From Multifurca ochricompacta (Eukaryota > Basidiomycota > Agaricomycetes > Russulales > Russulaceae): DNA of 64,000 nucleotides. The DNA lies in the NCBI GenBank assembly GCA_022496185.1, contig WTXG01000009.1, positions 372,001-436,000 of the forward strand. Reading direction: 5' to 3'. The translations under genes were made by a program, and so were the position numbers. Every line of letters begins with the position of its first letter. Positions within the stretch are counted from its first letter, which is position 1. Shown here in pieces: positions 11,297 to 22,847 of this stretch. Under the pieces are notes generated by a model. That model did no database searches and had not been told where the DNA came from. It worked only from the letters and a program-made list of their open reading frames with translations.

Positions 11297-12464
11297 CTAG
11301 ACATAATTTGACTTTGACTTCGGCAAACTTCCCAACCAGGGGACCCAGGGAACAACCCGACCATTCAGCCTGCGGAGATGTTGCGCGCCCCACCGTGTGG
11401 GTGGGTCCAAACCCTGTCGCTGATCGACCAATCGTGCGATTTTGCCGTCCTCGTCAATATCAATGACTAGAATTGACTCGACCACCTAAATGAAGGAGGC
11501 ATATGACCATGACTGGGTCAGTACTGCCAGGAGTACGTACGTGAACGAGTGGGGGGGGGGGAGAAGAATCAAACCTTCTTTGATCCCGTGACGCGGACAG
11601 TGTATTCATGCTTCTGCCACATTATCAACCGGTTAGGGTATTCGGTCGATGAGAGAACGCGTCGACCGTTGATGGTTAGCTTGGAGTACATTCGTGGCTG
11701 CGAAGATGATCGAAAAAGAAAAACGGAAGGTGTCAATTCCTGGCGTAACATCCTGTCATAGAATCACGTGTGCATACTAGAGCGTACCACTACAATTTCA
11801 AGTCAACAAAATGCACCGATAGGGCAACATTGGGAAAGGTGACTCACCTGTGGCGCAATCTCATGCAAACCTTTACACCTCGTGAAGGGGTCCTGTGAAC
11901 GTTTAATGTATCAGCGATACGTGTCCTGTGGGGTGGGGCGGGGCGGGGCGGACTGATTTTCCCCAACGCGCGGGGGACGTACCTCGTAAACTGCATCCCT
12001 ACGCCATCTCTTCTGTAACATTTCCTTGGTCGAGTTTCCTTCATACATCTGTACCCAATTGTCAGAGTAAGGTTAGATAATGGTATCTCCTCTTGATGCT
12101 TAAATAAATAAAAAAAAGGAATTGTTTCGCGCACCTCTTTGAGATCGTCCATGACAGCGAGGTGCAACGCGTTCGGCGCTGTTGGCAAGGTACTCCGACG
12201 ACGTGAATTAACGGCAATCCCATCGTGCCGTGACTGCGAATGTGAGCCAATTAACGAGCGCCTACGTTCGTTGACCGATTCGACGCCAGAGTAATGTGCA
12301 CCAGCAACTACGGAATCAAGGAGCGCCGGAGTCGGTATGGATCGAGGTAATAGGGAAGAATGATGATATATGTGCGTCGGGAGATGAGAAGTCGGTGAGG
12401 GTGAACGCGGGGGTGGATGTGAGTGATGATCCGAAGACAAGGGTGGTAGGTGTGTAGTTGCCAT
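11297..12464 (-). CDS. Uncharacterised protein with a SnoaL/NTF2-like domain
   Basis: The function is unknown. The likely start is the ATG at 12462-12464 (MATTHLPPLSSDHHSH); the open frame continues upstream but only from a TTG. The first exon is Pro/Ser/His-rich and ends with ALHLAVMDDLKE. Short exons then give MYEGNSTKEMLQKRWRRDA, DPFTRCKGLHEIAPQ, KLTINGRRVLSSTEYPNRL and WQKHEYTVRVTGSKK. The last exon reads VVESILVIDIDEDGKIARLV with DPPTRWGAQHLRRLNG. The helix / disordered loop / curved-sheet order (YEG...RWRRDAVYEDP ... VxDIDEDGKIxRLVDQ) resembles SnoaL-like NTF2 folds in fungal proteins of unknown role. No catalytic residues can be named. An intron holds four GGGG runs at 11930-11948. Confidence 0.7.
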
Positions 12465-12969
12465 CGTTAGTGGTGGGTTGGGTTGGGTGAAGAGTGAAGA
12501 GAGGCAAGACAAGGCTACTTTTCTGATAAAAAAAAACCAAATTAAATTAAATTAAATTTGATGTTTTTTGTTGTTGAATAAATAAAATAAAATGTTGCCC
12601 CTTCTCCGGGTCGGGCGGGTCGAGCGGACGACGCACGCACGCACGGAGCTCGTTGATGGGTCAATCACAACAATCACAATCAAACGTTCAAAAAGGTTCG
12701 AGTTCGTTCGAGTTCGACTCGATCGAGACCGAGACCAACCTATCTGTACACTATAACAAACGGCTCGTCGTTGGCCCGAACCATAAACATTACCCTAGAA
12801 GGGCCGAGACTGCTCGCATAGGCGATCTCCCCTCCCCTCCATATATGACGCTTCGTAAGCTGGGTTGGGATTGGGATTATTCACACCTCAGGACAGGACA
12901 GGAGAAGGAACAAAGATAAAGGTGTTGTGTTGTGTAACCACACTAATCACTTGACCTACATGAATATTT
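12465..12969. other. Promoter region of the SnoaL-like gene; 3' flank of STRAP
   Basis: No gene was found. The stretch 12690-12725 repeats TTCGAG/TCGA-type words several times on both strands, upstream of the gene starting at 12464; this may be a regulatory repeat (inference). Confidence 0.45.
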
Positions 12970-14244
12970 TTATTCCGTCTTGCCACCGTCCAAGGACCCC
13001 TTCCAAAGACCGTACGTCTTTCCGGGAGTAGTTTGCCACAACCGAATGGTCCCTGAGTGGACGTTATTAAATCGGATTTTGGAGAGAGGGGTAGGGAAAT
13101 CATCACATACCATCCTCTAGTCAGTTACGGAAAATGAGATGGGATGTGTCAGCAGCAGGACTGAATGATGACCTTAACTACGTTTGCACGCACCGCTTCC
13201 ACTGGCAAAGAGCTCTCCGTCGGGGCTGTACTCGATACAGTGCACAGGTCCGTGATGACCTTTGAGCACCTCGTACTCCTCGCCAGTAATATTGTGAACG
13301 CGCACCCATTCGTCACGCGTGCTCCCGGTGACAAACCGATCCTTCAAAATCGGATGAACTGACGCGGACGATGGTGTATACAGTAGATGAAGTCGATGAA
13401 TTAGCGTATCTGTCACGGCGGGTTGTGCGGGAATGAAAGCAACTGTTTTCCCAGATGTCACCACGAGTCGTTGTGTTTGCACGGATAGTTCCATTGAGGT
13501 GATAGGCTCGTCGAACTTTTCCATTCTCGTAACTTTGCATGAGCGTACATCCCACCACCTCATCGCGCAAATCCACCAGTGCATCAGCCACGCCCAAGGA
13601 TCAAGAGGGGAGGGCAATACTCACTTGATAATTTTGTCCTCCCCTGCGCTCACGCCGGTGTTCTCATCGAACCACACAACACTCTTGATCATACCATTGT
13701 GGGAAAGCTCATCACCCTCATGCAGCACAACCGGCTCGGCATTCGGTTTCCCAAGGTCGAATATCCGAACCTTTTTTTCTTGCCCGCCAGTGAGCAGAAA
13801 CTGTAACTCAGGAGAGATCGCGACACTGCGGACGATGTGATTGTGCGAGAAGGAGTGTAGCATCTCTCCATTTTCGGTATCCCAGAACCTACTGCGGAGC
13901 GCAGAGCTTGCGCGTGAGTAAAACCAAAACTGCACCATTTTCTGGTGGGTAGTAGAGAATACAAAATAGGAGAAAGAGACGTACGCGGTGAAATCCGCAC
14001 TGCCCGACGCCGCGCGCAAGCCATCGCGACTAAGCTTGGCGCTCCAGACGGCGCCCTTGTGTCCGATGAACGTACCTGCCCAATCACCCGTCCACTCGCG
14101 CAACATCGGATTCCCATCTTTACAACCAGAGATGAGTAGGTAAGGGTGCGTGGTGTCATCGAAAAGAGGAGAAAAAGAGAGATGGGTGACTGGGCGCGTA
14201 TGGCCCGGCACCACGAGCGGCACAGCTCTGTGCAAGGCCGACAT
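12970..14244 (-). CDS. WD40-repeat protein, STRAP/UNR-interacting type
   Basis: STRAP-type WD40 proteins are seven-bladed propellers that act with the SMN complex and in kinase-receptor signalling in animals; the fungal role is little known. The ATG at 14242-14244 gives MSALHRAVPLVVPGHTRPVT. Blades follow in order: ISGCKDGNPMLREWTGDWAG, IGHKGAVWSAKLSRDGLRAA, RFWDTENGEMLHSFSHNHIV, LLTGGQEKKVRIFDLGKPN, SVVWFDENTGVSAGEDKIIK, WWDVRSCKVTRMEKFDEPIT and GHHGPVHCIEYSPDGELFAS. The end reads GTIRLWQTTPGKTYGLWKG, the hallmark STRAP C-terminus. About 340 residues and no frame break. Confidence 0.93.
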
Positions 14245-15474
14245 GAACGCCCCTGATCGTTAGAAGAATTTGGAAGGGAAGGTCGTAAATTCGAAGAAGG
14301 GAGGTATCGTGATGGGAGGGGAGAAATGGCAGGCGCGCTGCGCGCTGACGGGATAGTAAAGGACGAGATGGGCTAATCGGTAAAATAAAAAAGGTCAACA
14401 CCATATGCCAATACACCCACGTGGCAGCTAAAGCCGCCCACCCAGAACTTGACACACACACCACACACCGCGACACACACACAGCCACGCTTTTCGAGCT
14501 CGCTCATCATGAACATGATATATTCGTCCCCAGGACTGGCTTATCCATCAAAAAGATGCTTTCTTCATGGGTTTGTTACTGTCTTACATCCTGTACACCC
14601 ATACCGAGTCCAGTGTGGGAAAGACGGATGGATGGATGGATGGATGGAAACTTCCCACTGGCTGGTCAACCCCGAAGGGACGTTGAACTGGTGTTGTTCC
14701 TGGAGTCCGGTGGCTGTGTGCCAGTGCCAGGTTAGTATCTTTCCTTTCTCCTTCATCCTTCTCCTTCGCCATCATGCTATACTGAATATGTACTGATGTG
14801 AGGCGAATTTTATGTTATGTTAAAGGGGCCGATGTTGATCACCCCCTGGACCCCTGATAACCTGATCAACTCAGTCTTGCCTTTGTAGTGTGGCCAGGGA
14901 TCGGGTTCGGTGACGAATTTAATTAAAAACAAACAGGAGACTCGCCGGTGATCGTGATGAGATGAAACTATTGCGAGCTCGAACTTGTCTGGGCACGCCA
15001 CTGCTGACGAGTAATTCTGACGCAGCTGTATGGTTACGGGTTTACCCGGATATTTCAAACACAGCGAATATGCGCCACAAACGCGTCAACTTGGTTAACG
15101 ATTGCGTGCTCAGACCTGACCAGACAAGAAATGCGCAATGCAGTGCTCCAACTCCGTCTATCTAGCTATAGAAGACTTAGGTTAGGTCCTTAGGTCCTTT
15201 TCCTTCATCCATCTGACCCACCCCTTAATCATTATCATATTTAGAATCGCTTATTTCCTCATTCTTCAAGTGTATACACACACTGGACACTGGACAGACC
15301 AGTAGTAGGTCTTTCAAGGAGGAAGGGATCAAACCGATCTCTAGAAAAAATCAAAAAAAATTTGATTGAAGAAACCAGACTTGTGCCTGATGGTCCTTTT
15401 ATATTTCTCCCGTCTCTCCTTCCCATGTCATTTTCCTCCAGCTCTTCGTTCACCTTCGCCATCTCCCCTCTACC
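14245..15474. other. Long intergenic region between divergent STRAP and sulfate permease genes
   Basis: No gene was supported. It contains AC-rich sequence (14447-14483), a GGAT microsatellite (14626-14648) and, just before 15475, a pyrimidine-rich promoter tract of the kind seen upstream of fungal starts. It should carry promoters for both flanking genes. Confidence 0.5.
14626..14648. repeat. GGAT tetranucleotide microsatellite
   Basis: About five and a half perfect copies of GGAT lie between divergent genes, outside coding sequence. Confidence 0.9.
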
Positions 15475-18238
15475 ATGGCTACAGAGCGAGCGAAGAACTT
15501 TGGAAAGAAAATTTTGGCTTATCCAAACGACCAACCCTCCGTCGTCTCCTCCAAGGATTGGGTACATAATCTCGCCAGAGATCCCAAGAACTTTGTAAGC
15601 CACCCAATTAACCATGAACCATCACGATGGATGATGGATTCACATATCCACTTGCTCCAATTAGCTCGTCCTTTATATCACCCGACTCTTCCCTATCTTT
15701 GGTTGGATCACTCGTTACAGTGCGCTTCTCTTTTTGCCTCGAGAAAATTTTCTGACAATTATATTTTCTCGTCCTCTAGATGTAGGCTGGTTAACTGGTG
15801 ACATTATCGCCGGTCTCACCGTCGGTATGGTTCTCGTCCCTCAAAGCATGTCCTACGCTACCGTAAGATCAAACATCGTGGTGATCCCCTTCGTTTCTCG
15901 AAACTGATACACTCGCCTCAGATCGCAACCTTACCCCCCGAATACGGTCTTTACTCGGCCTTTGTTGGCACGATCACTTATTGCGTTAGTGCTTGCTTCG
16001 ACTTATTGTCCTCCTAAATATTCTTACCTCTTATCATCCCTTTAGTTGTTTGCCACGTCAAAGGATGTTTCTATAGGTCCGGTTGCCGTCATGTCCCTTA
16101 CGGTTTCTCAAATCATCAAATACATTGACCACAAGCACCCCAACGAATGGTCGAATCCTGAGATCGCCATAAATCTCGCCTTCATATGCGGTTTCATCGT
16201 CCTAGGCATCGGTCTCCTTCGCCTCGGCTGGATAGTGGAACTCATCCCTGTACCCGCTGTCGCCGGCTTCATGACTGGTTCCGCGATCAATATCACCGCC
16301 AGTCAGGTTCCTGGGCTCATGGGCATCACAGGCTTCGAGTTTGTTTTTTCTTACACCCCCATTCAAATCTAGGTCTCTGACAATCTTCCACGAAACAGTA
16401 CGCGCGCTGCCACATATCATGTCATCATCAATACTCTCAAGGGTCTCGGTAGAACGAAGAAGGATGCCGCCTTCGGCCTTGTTGGTCTCTTTACTCTGTA
16501 CGCGATTCGGATCACCTGCGATCGTCTAGCGCGTCGTTATCCTCGTCGAGGTCTGTTACTTTACCCTTCACCACTACCTCTTCTCATCGTCACCACGCAG
16601 CCCGCCTTCTTTTCTTCATCTCCGCGTTCCGTAGTGCATTCGTGATTGTGGTGCTCACTCTTGCTTCCTGGTTGTACACCCGCCATCGAAGGAGTAAAAA
16701 AGGTAATATCCGATCAAAATTCTTCAGAACGTTCCCCGAGGCCTCAAGCACGTCGGTACTCCCAATATCGATCCGAAGTTGCTCTCAGCACTTGCCCCAA
16801 AGTTCCCCGTAGCTACGATCATCCTGTTACTCGAGCACATCGCTATCTCCAAATGTAAGTCGCTGAGCAACAGCTCCTCGTTCCTAGCTAATCCCTCGCG
16901 CAGCTTTTGGACGTATTAATGGTTACAAGATTGACCCCAACCAAGAACTTGTGGCAATCGGTGTCACCAACACCGTCGGGACTGTTTTCGGAGCCTACCC
17001 CGCTACTGGCTCTTTCTCGCGCTCAGCTCTCAAGGCCAAATCTGGTGTGCGCACCCCCGCGGCGGGTATCCTCTCTGGAATCATCGTCCTTGTCTCATTG
17101 TATGGCCTTACCCCTGCCTTCTACTGGATCCCCACTGCCGGGCTTTCGGCTGTCATCATTCACGCCGTCGCTGACCTCGTGACCAAACCTTCTCAAGTGT
17201 ACGCATACTGGCGTATTTCCCCTTTTGAATTCTTTATCTGGGCTGCCGCAGTTCTCGTTACCATTTTCTCGAGCATTGAGAATGGGATCTATGTTTCCTT
17301 GTCGACCTCCGCAGCGCTTCTCATCTTCAGACTGGCACATCCGCGTGGCCACTTCCTCGGGCGCGTTCGAGTCCATGCTAATGGTAGCACGTCCGATGCG
17401 CGTGATGTCTTTGTACCCCTCATCGATAACAACGTCATCAACCCGCAGATCCGCGTAGAACCACCTCAGCCAGGCATTCTCATCTACCGCTTTGAAGAGA
17501 CGTTCCTCTATCCGAACTGTAGCATATTTAACAGTGAGGTTGTGGACCATGTCAAGGCAAACACGCGCCGCGGAAAGGACCTGCGTCTCATCCCGCTTAG
17601 TGACCGGCCTTGGAACGACCCCGGTTCACGACACGGTTCCACTGCAGAGTGGGAAGAGAACGTGGCCAGGCCCGTTCTTCGTGCCATCGTCTTGGACTTC
17701 TCCACGGTGTAAGTTTTCCCTCATTTGGGTGATTTACCGAATTATTCATTTTACCCATTGACATAGTTCTCAAGTCGATACGACATCCGTGCAGGCGCTC
17801 ATCGATGCCCGTGATGAGATAGAGCGCTGGACCAACCACTCAGTCGAGTTCCACTTTGCTTCAATCCTCTCTCCCTGGATACGTCGTTCACTCATTGCTG
17901 GTGGCTTTGGCTATGACCGCCGCATACAATCACCTCATCGGCTTCACGACGTCGCCGCTATCGCATCGGACGGAAATTTGCAAAGTGACAAGCCAACTGC
18001 AACAGACATAGAGACGGGAGGGTGGGAGGAACCCTCACTCACTGGCTCGTCCTATGGTGAAATACATCACGGTGAAGCGTCCGTTGTGCAGGTAGACACG
18101 CCCTTCTTCCACTTGGATTTAGCGGAGGCGGTGGCGGCAGCAGAGATAGGGCTTTTGAAGCTTTCCCCACAGTCTTCGACGTCGTCATCACATTCAGTGG
18201 AAAATGACGACGTGAAACACAATGACTCCAGCGCTTAA
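15475..18238 (+). CDS. SUL1: Sulfate permease (SulP/SLC26 family) with STAS domain
   Basis: This is a plasma-membrane sulfate importer feeding sulfur assimilation. MATERAKNFGKKILAYPND starts at 15475. The short second exon gives LFPIFGWITRY. Next come NVGWLTGDIIAGLTVGMVLV and VPQSMSYA, then LPPEYGLYSAFVGTI, the SulP signature VSIGPVAVMSLTVSQ, and VPAVAGFMTGSAINITASQV, followed by a 60-base intron and DTRAATYHVIINTLKGLG. Later exons give NQELVAIGVTNTVGTVFGAY and PATGSFSRSALKAKSG. The hydrophilic C-terminus holds a STAS domain split by the intron near 17711 (RAIVLDFSTV, then SQVDTTSVQALIDARDEIE). The last 100 residues are a low-complexity tail. Near 16703 the frame shifts between RSKKGN and YPIKILQNVPRGLKHV, with one base missing. 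About 12 hydrophobic segments are recognisable. Sulfate specificity is inferred from overall likeness. Confidence 0.9.
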
Positions 18239-18354
18239 AGGGTGTGTGTGGGGTGATGGATGAACGAGATGCGACACGTGATGTGATATTTCCATAATGT
18301 AATTTACACAGTTACTTAGCTCTCACTGTTTGTTTGTTTGTTTGTTTTTGGTTA

Positions 18355-19780
18355 ATGTTAAGCCTCTTGACCTTTTCAAGACCCGGTTGGAGCTATCAAG
18401 TCCGTTCAATTTTTACTCCCACTTTACTTGTATATTCGGGTCACAACAAAGCATGATCTTATCCCCCCTTTTCTTTATCCGCAACCCTCTCACCTGTCGC
18501 CGTTTCTAGTGGTCAAAGATTCAGCAAAAGAAAGGTGTTAATGATCAGCGTCGCGGCCAACTCTACGCGCGGGCTTACCGCGTGAGTGAGCGTATCTACC
18601 CTGAATTCTTTACACCCACCTAACGCGTGCGCAGGATATCATGATAGCAGTGCGTAGTGAGTCTCCCTCCCATTTCTGTCTAGTCGTGGTCACTCAACGA
18701 CAACGGAATGTCGCCGCCGCATGTGTACCTGTACTATCCCAATATTGACGTGTCACAGACGGCGGATCCGCCGACCCAGAGAAGAACATTGCGCTTTTAA
18801 ACGTCCTCAAGAAGGCGCGTGCGGATGGAGTTCCCAAAACGAACATTGAAAGTGCGTTGCAAAAGGTGCGTAGCTTTAGCCTTAGCCTTAGCCTTAGCCT
18901 TGCCCACCTTAGCTTACCTTGGGTCGTTCGCACTTTTACTTTGCTTATTCTGATGCTAGGCCGTGGGCGGGAAGGACGGTGGGGGACAATTAGCGACCTA
19001 CGAAGTGCTCGCACATGGCTCGGTGGGACTTATCATGTACGTAACTCCAAGATCCACTTTTACCCCCTTGCAACGCGTTCCCCCCCCCCCCCCTCCCCCT
19101 TCCAGAGCTCGTTATCTGTGTTCGTTCACTCATGCTTATACACTACTGATTCACGAAAAAGAGAATGCTTGACAGACAATGGCAATCGAACACTGCACCA
19201 AATCCGTGAAATACTTAATGAGCACAAGTGCGTTTGATTCCCCCCTTCCTACCCGCCGCGCCCAGGGGGGAGGGGGGGGGGACCTTGTTACTTTCCTCCA
19301 TGCTGACGCTGTGATTGGGGGCCATATAGCGCACGATTTGCGACGGTCATGTTCATGTTCAGACACCGGGGACGCGTGCGCGTCGCGCTCAACAGACAGG
19401 ATGTGGAGAATGGGGGTGTCGATAAGCTCTTTGACGAAGTGCTTGCCGTGGGTGCGGAAGACTTTGACCAGATTCCAGGAGCCGGGGAGGGTGTTGAAGT
19501 TGAGGTACTCTTTTGCTTCTCTCCTTCTCCAACCGTGTTTCTCAACACAATTGGAACGGCCATATATAAGATCATGTGTGCACCAAGCACGCTGGGGAAA
19601 ATAACGGACGCGGTCGCCCGCTCTGGGTTTTCCCAAGGGCTATTATCCAGTGAACTTGTATATGCACAGGCAGAAGACGCCGTGGAGGACGAGGAAATGG
19701 GTAGTAAAGTTAGGGAGTTGGTGAACGAATTAGAGGAGAACGAAAGCACTTTGCGGGTATGGACCACGGTCGATTCATGA
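18355..19780 (+). CDS. TACO1/YebC family mitochondrial translational activator
   Basis: TACO1-type proteins of the YebC/PmpR family help mitochondrial ribosomes, notably for COX1 mRNA. The ATG at 18355 opens MLSLLTFSRPGWSYQVRSI, an Arg/Ser/aromatic leader without acids that fits a mitochondrial presequence. The family core SGHNK then joins WSKIQQKKGVNDQRRGQLYA across an intron (18451-18509) that starts with GC, not GT. Further exons give DPEKNIALLNVLKKARADGV and PKTNIESALQK, then GGQLATYEVLAHGSVGLIM, ECLTDNGNRTLHQIREILNE, ARFATVMFMF and KLFDEVLAVGAEDFDQ. The end is RELVNELEENESTLRVWTTV. The intron near 18868 carries TTAGCC repeats, and two introns have long C or G runs. The frame holds throughout. 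Confidence 0.88.
18875..18902. repeat. TTAGCC-type hexamer repeat within a TACO1 intron
   Basis: Four to five copies of TTAGCC sit right after the exon ending in SALQK. It is intronic, and not the canonical fungal telomere repeat TTAGGG. Confidence 0.8.
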
Positions 19781-19974
19781 TATCTAAACATTTCATGTGA
19801 TGCATTATGCCATATATAATACTGGCTGCTCGCTCGTCTATTCGGCAGAGAGTGGATAAACCATGGGGCATGGGCCCTTGCCGTCTCTGCCGGTTAGCAA
19901 TTCTCCAAGCGATAGGAGACGAGAGAATCTGAATCTGAAACAGGGATTCTTGGCCATCTCTGATACAACCTGAA

Positions 19975-20454
19975 CTAATCCTTGAGGTTCTTCCCTAACC
20001 GCGCCAAGTGATAGTTGATAGACGGTCTATGCTGTTTGCGTTTCATTGGCTATCATTTGTAAAAAGGAAAGAAAAAAAAAAGGTTAGTTCCCTGATATGA
20101 AACGAAGAGGGGGGGGGGGGAACTCGCACCGCTGTACGCATGCATTCAAAGAGAGTCTCGGCATGCTCGCGGCAGGCACCGATTGATCTGACATCTTTCG
20201 TGGCTGCCCAGCATCCGAGCATGGACGCGAGTTGTGGGCCGCAGAGGACGACGGGAGGGTCTGTGGTACACAAACGCGGGGGCGAGCGTAAGTTCAAATC
20301 GTTTTTTCTTTGGAAGGGATAATGATAACGGGTTATCCACCTAGCCCACCAGGCGGTGGTGGTGGTGGTGGTGGTGGAGAACAAAAAATAACAAAAAGAC
20401 AGACGCGAGACGCGTACTTTTCTGAGGGCGGACTTTAAGTTTCTTGATTTGCAT
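19975..20454 (-). CDS. MRP10: Mitochondrial small ribosomal subunit protein Mrp10 (mS37), twin CX9C
   Basis: A small CHCH protein of the mitochondrial 37S ribosomal subunit, imported by the Mia40 disulfide relay. Exon 1 reads MQIKKLKVRPQK from the ATG at 20452-20454. The middle exon carries two CX9C motifs: C-GPQLASMLG-C followed by WAATKDVRS, then C-REHAETLFE-C followed by MRT. The last exon reads KRKQHRPSINYHLARLGKN and stops at 19975-19977. Length (about 85 residues), the N-terminal KLKVRP and the C-terminal INYHLARLG all fit Mrp10. Its introns are unusually long for this window and include T- and G-homopolymers. It is head to head with UBC6. Confidence 0.9.
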
Positions 20455-20794
20455 TGTATGTCGACGCGGGGGGTTTTTTTTTTTTTTCTTTTTTTAACCA
20501 CCCTCGAGGAATATTTATTTGTCAATGAATCGTACGTGGATGAGAGAGTGTATGAATGATGATGAATGATGTGATGTGATCCGTCTTCAAGTCTAGGTTT
20601 AAGTGTGTGAGTGAGTGAGTGTTCAGTAGCAGTTAACCGGAGACGAACAAGTGCCACGTGCCAGAATTGAGCTGAGCGAACTGAGCCCGGCATAGCCACA
20701 GTAATCGTGTCGTGTCATTCTCTCATTTCTCATTTATTATTTCTTCGCAACCGCCCCGGACCCCGACAAGACATCCCTCGCGTCCCTCACAGTC
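20455..20794. promoter_or_regulatory. Bidirectional promoter region MRP10 / UBC6
   Basis: The 340 bases between the divergent start codons contain a CACGTG E-box inside CCACGTG near 20653, T-rich tracts, and GTGAGT/GATGAAT short repeats. No gene was seen. Confidence 0.5.
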
Positions 20795-22233
20795 ATGGCC
20801 GTTCCTCGCATGCTCAATAAGAATAACTCTGGTGAGGTCCTCCCCTTCGAACTCACTCGTCCTTACAATCAAAGATGCTTAGCTGTGGTATCTCCTTAGC
20901 CGTCAAGCGTATCATGCAGGAAGCTCGCGAGCTTGCGAATGATCCAAGTACCGACTACTCTGCTGCCCCATTGGAGGTGTGTACGGACTTCAATAACCTT
21001 CCTCTCTCCCCCTTTTATGCTGTATATGTGTACTCACGCTCAGCTTTATCTCTCTCTTTTTCCTCCCCATCACTGCTTTGCCTCCCTCACTAATGGTAGG
21101 ACGACATCTTTGTGCGTATCTCTCCTGATTTCTACCACGCGGTCCATCCAAGGCTCATTATTTCACTAATTCGTGACTATAGGAATGGCATTGCACTTTG
21201 CGTGGGCCTGCAGGGACAGATTTTGAGGGGGGACTGTACCACTTTCGCATCCGATTGCCTGCGGAATACCCATTCCGTCCACCAAGTATCATGTTACTTA
21301 CCCCGAACGGTAGATTTGAGTTGAACACCAAGGTGTGTGTTTTTAACACGCATTTTATTATTTATTTATTTTCTCACCTCTCTCTCACTCTCACTCTCAT
21401 CCTCATCCTCTCATTTGCATTCTCACTCTCACAGATTTGTATCAGTTTTACCAATTGTGAGATCTTTTTTGTTTCATTTTCATATATTTCTTTTTGATTT
21501 TTGATTTTGATATAGATCACGAAGAATTATGGCAACCTGCGTGGGGTGTCCGGACCGGTATGTATTATTAATCAATGTGATGTGATTTTAAGTTTAAGTT
21601 ATTCTATAGCCATAATTGGTTTGCAAGGTTTCTTCCCTTTGAAAGGTCAAGCAGCCATGGGCGTAGGCGCACTCGAGGTCCCATCAAGCGAACGCAAGCG
21701 TCTCGCTGCATTGTATGACTTTTCACTCTTTTCACTCTCAGTTATTTTATCCTCATTCTATCATCATACAATCTCCGAAGATCAAGGGACTGGGTTTGTC
21801 CCCGTTGCAATCAGTCAAATCTCGAATCCCTACCTGATCCACCACAGTCAAATGACCCAAGTTCCGGTTCCACAAGTCAATCAAAGACTTTCTCAGAGAT
21901 AGAGGAGCCAGAGGACGCTCCTAAGCCATAGAAGCAACACCCCTCGCTCCACCTGTAGAGGCCGAAACTTTGGTGCCCGTGCGGCTAGCGACCGCAGATG
22001 GGATGGATGGGAAAATCGAGTCTGAAAGGAACGATGCGACCACTATCGCCGCTTTGTCTCCCCCAACACCATTGCAAACTCCCACAGGCATCCTTGGGAC
22101 TCGCCAAGTTGGCCCAACTTCTTTCCGCCCCACACGCACACGTGTAACCGCACGCCCGCCGATGTTATTGGACACGGCTATCTGTGTTCTTCTTGTACTT
22201 GTGTTTGCGCTTCTTTGCAGGCGCATCTTCTAG
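20795..22233 (+). CDS. UBC6: Tail-anchored ER ubiquitin-conjugating enzyme (UBC6/UBE2J)
   Basis: An E2 of ER-associated degradation. MAVPRMLNKNNS starts at 20795. Exons 2-4 give AVKRIMQEARELANDP, EWHCTLRGPAGTDFEGGLYH and LPAEYPFRPPSIMLLTPNGR, then FELNTK. The catalytic cysteine is in ICISFTNYH, split by the intron beginning near 21447, followed by EELWQPAWGVRT and LQGFFPLKGQAAMGVGALEV. A cysteine pair (DWVCPRCNQSN) follows. The final segment is one hydrophobic helix, MLLDTAICVLLVLVFALLCR, ending RIF, the expected tail anchor. Near 21925 the frame slips between EEPEDAPK and AIEATPLAPPVEAE, one G short at AAGCC; without correction the anchor would be lost. UBE2J1/UBE2J2 are the animal counterparts. 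Confidence 0.92.
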
Positions 22234-22847
22234 AGAGAGACACCCGAAGAGACATTTTTTGGTAGTTGTCGTCTTCTATTTTACCCGCTATATTTTCTTC
22301 GTGCGAGCGAGCGTATGTGCAAATCTTCGTGCGACCCCTCCCTCCCCTTTGCGACCACCTTTCCGGTTACTTACTACTCTGACACAAGCGAGAGATTCGG
22401 GGTGTTGTCTGCGCCTTCGCTGGCCCTCATCCATTCGGCTTAGATGGCACCTCGCCCCTTCACCTCCGCTGCGGAAGTCTTCATTATCAACCCCTAACCC
22501 CCCTCGCACCGTGAAGGCGGTGTTCTGAATCTGAATAGGAGATGAGTTATTTATGTAGAGTAGAACACTACACACAAACACACGCGTGGAGCACCCCCCT
22601 GAGCTTAAGCTTAGAGCTTAATAAAGTTCACGCATGCGCTGTTGTCTTCTGAAACGAAAAAGGGCTTGCGGGGCAAATGAATGATGATAGCCAGTGGCGA
22701 GGCGATTAATATAATGTGAAAAAAAAAAGGAACAACGGGAAAGAAGTAGAGACAGAGTTGTACACGCATTCCGCTTCCCCGGTCCCAAAAACAAAAACAA
22801 AAAAAGGCGTGCCAACTTCCCTCCCTCCTGACCGCGTCACACTCACG
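22234..22847. other. Convergent 3' region of UBC6 and SF3A1
   Basis: No gene was found. Open frames here are short, lack splice logic and match no recognised family. Both flanking genes end here. Confidence 0.55.

Noticed and set aside
18875..18902. TTAGCC repeat as interstitial telomere DNA
   Set aside because: The unit is not TTAGGG and only four to five copies occur inside an intron; a simple repeat is enough.
19080..19095. Long C and G homopolymers (19080, 19265, 20110, 52925) as functional elements
   Set aside because: They lie in introns or spacers and their lengths are unreliable in a sequence with this many indels.
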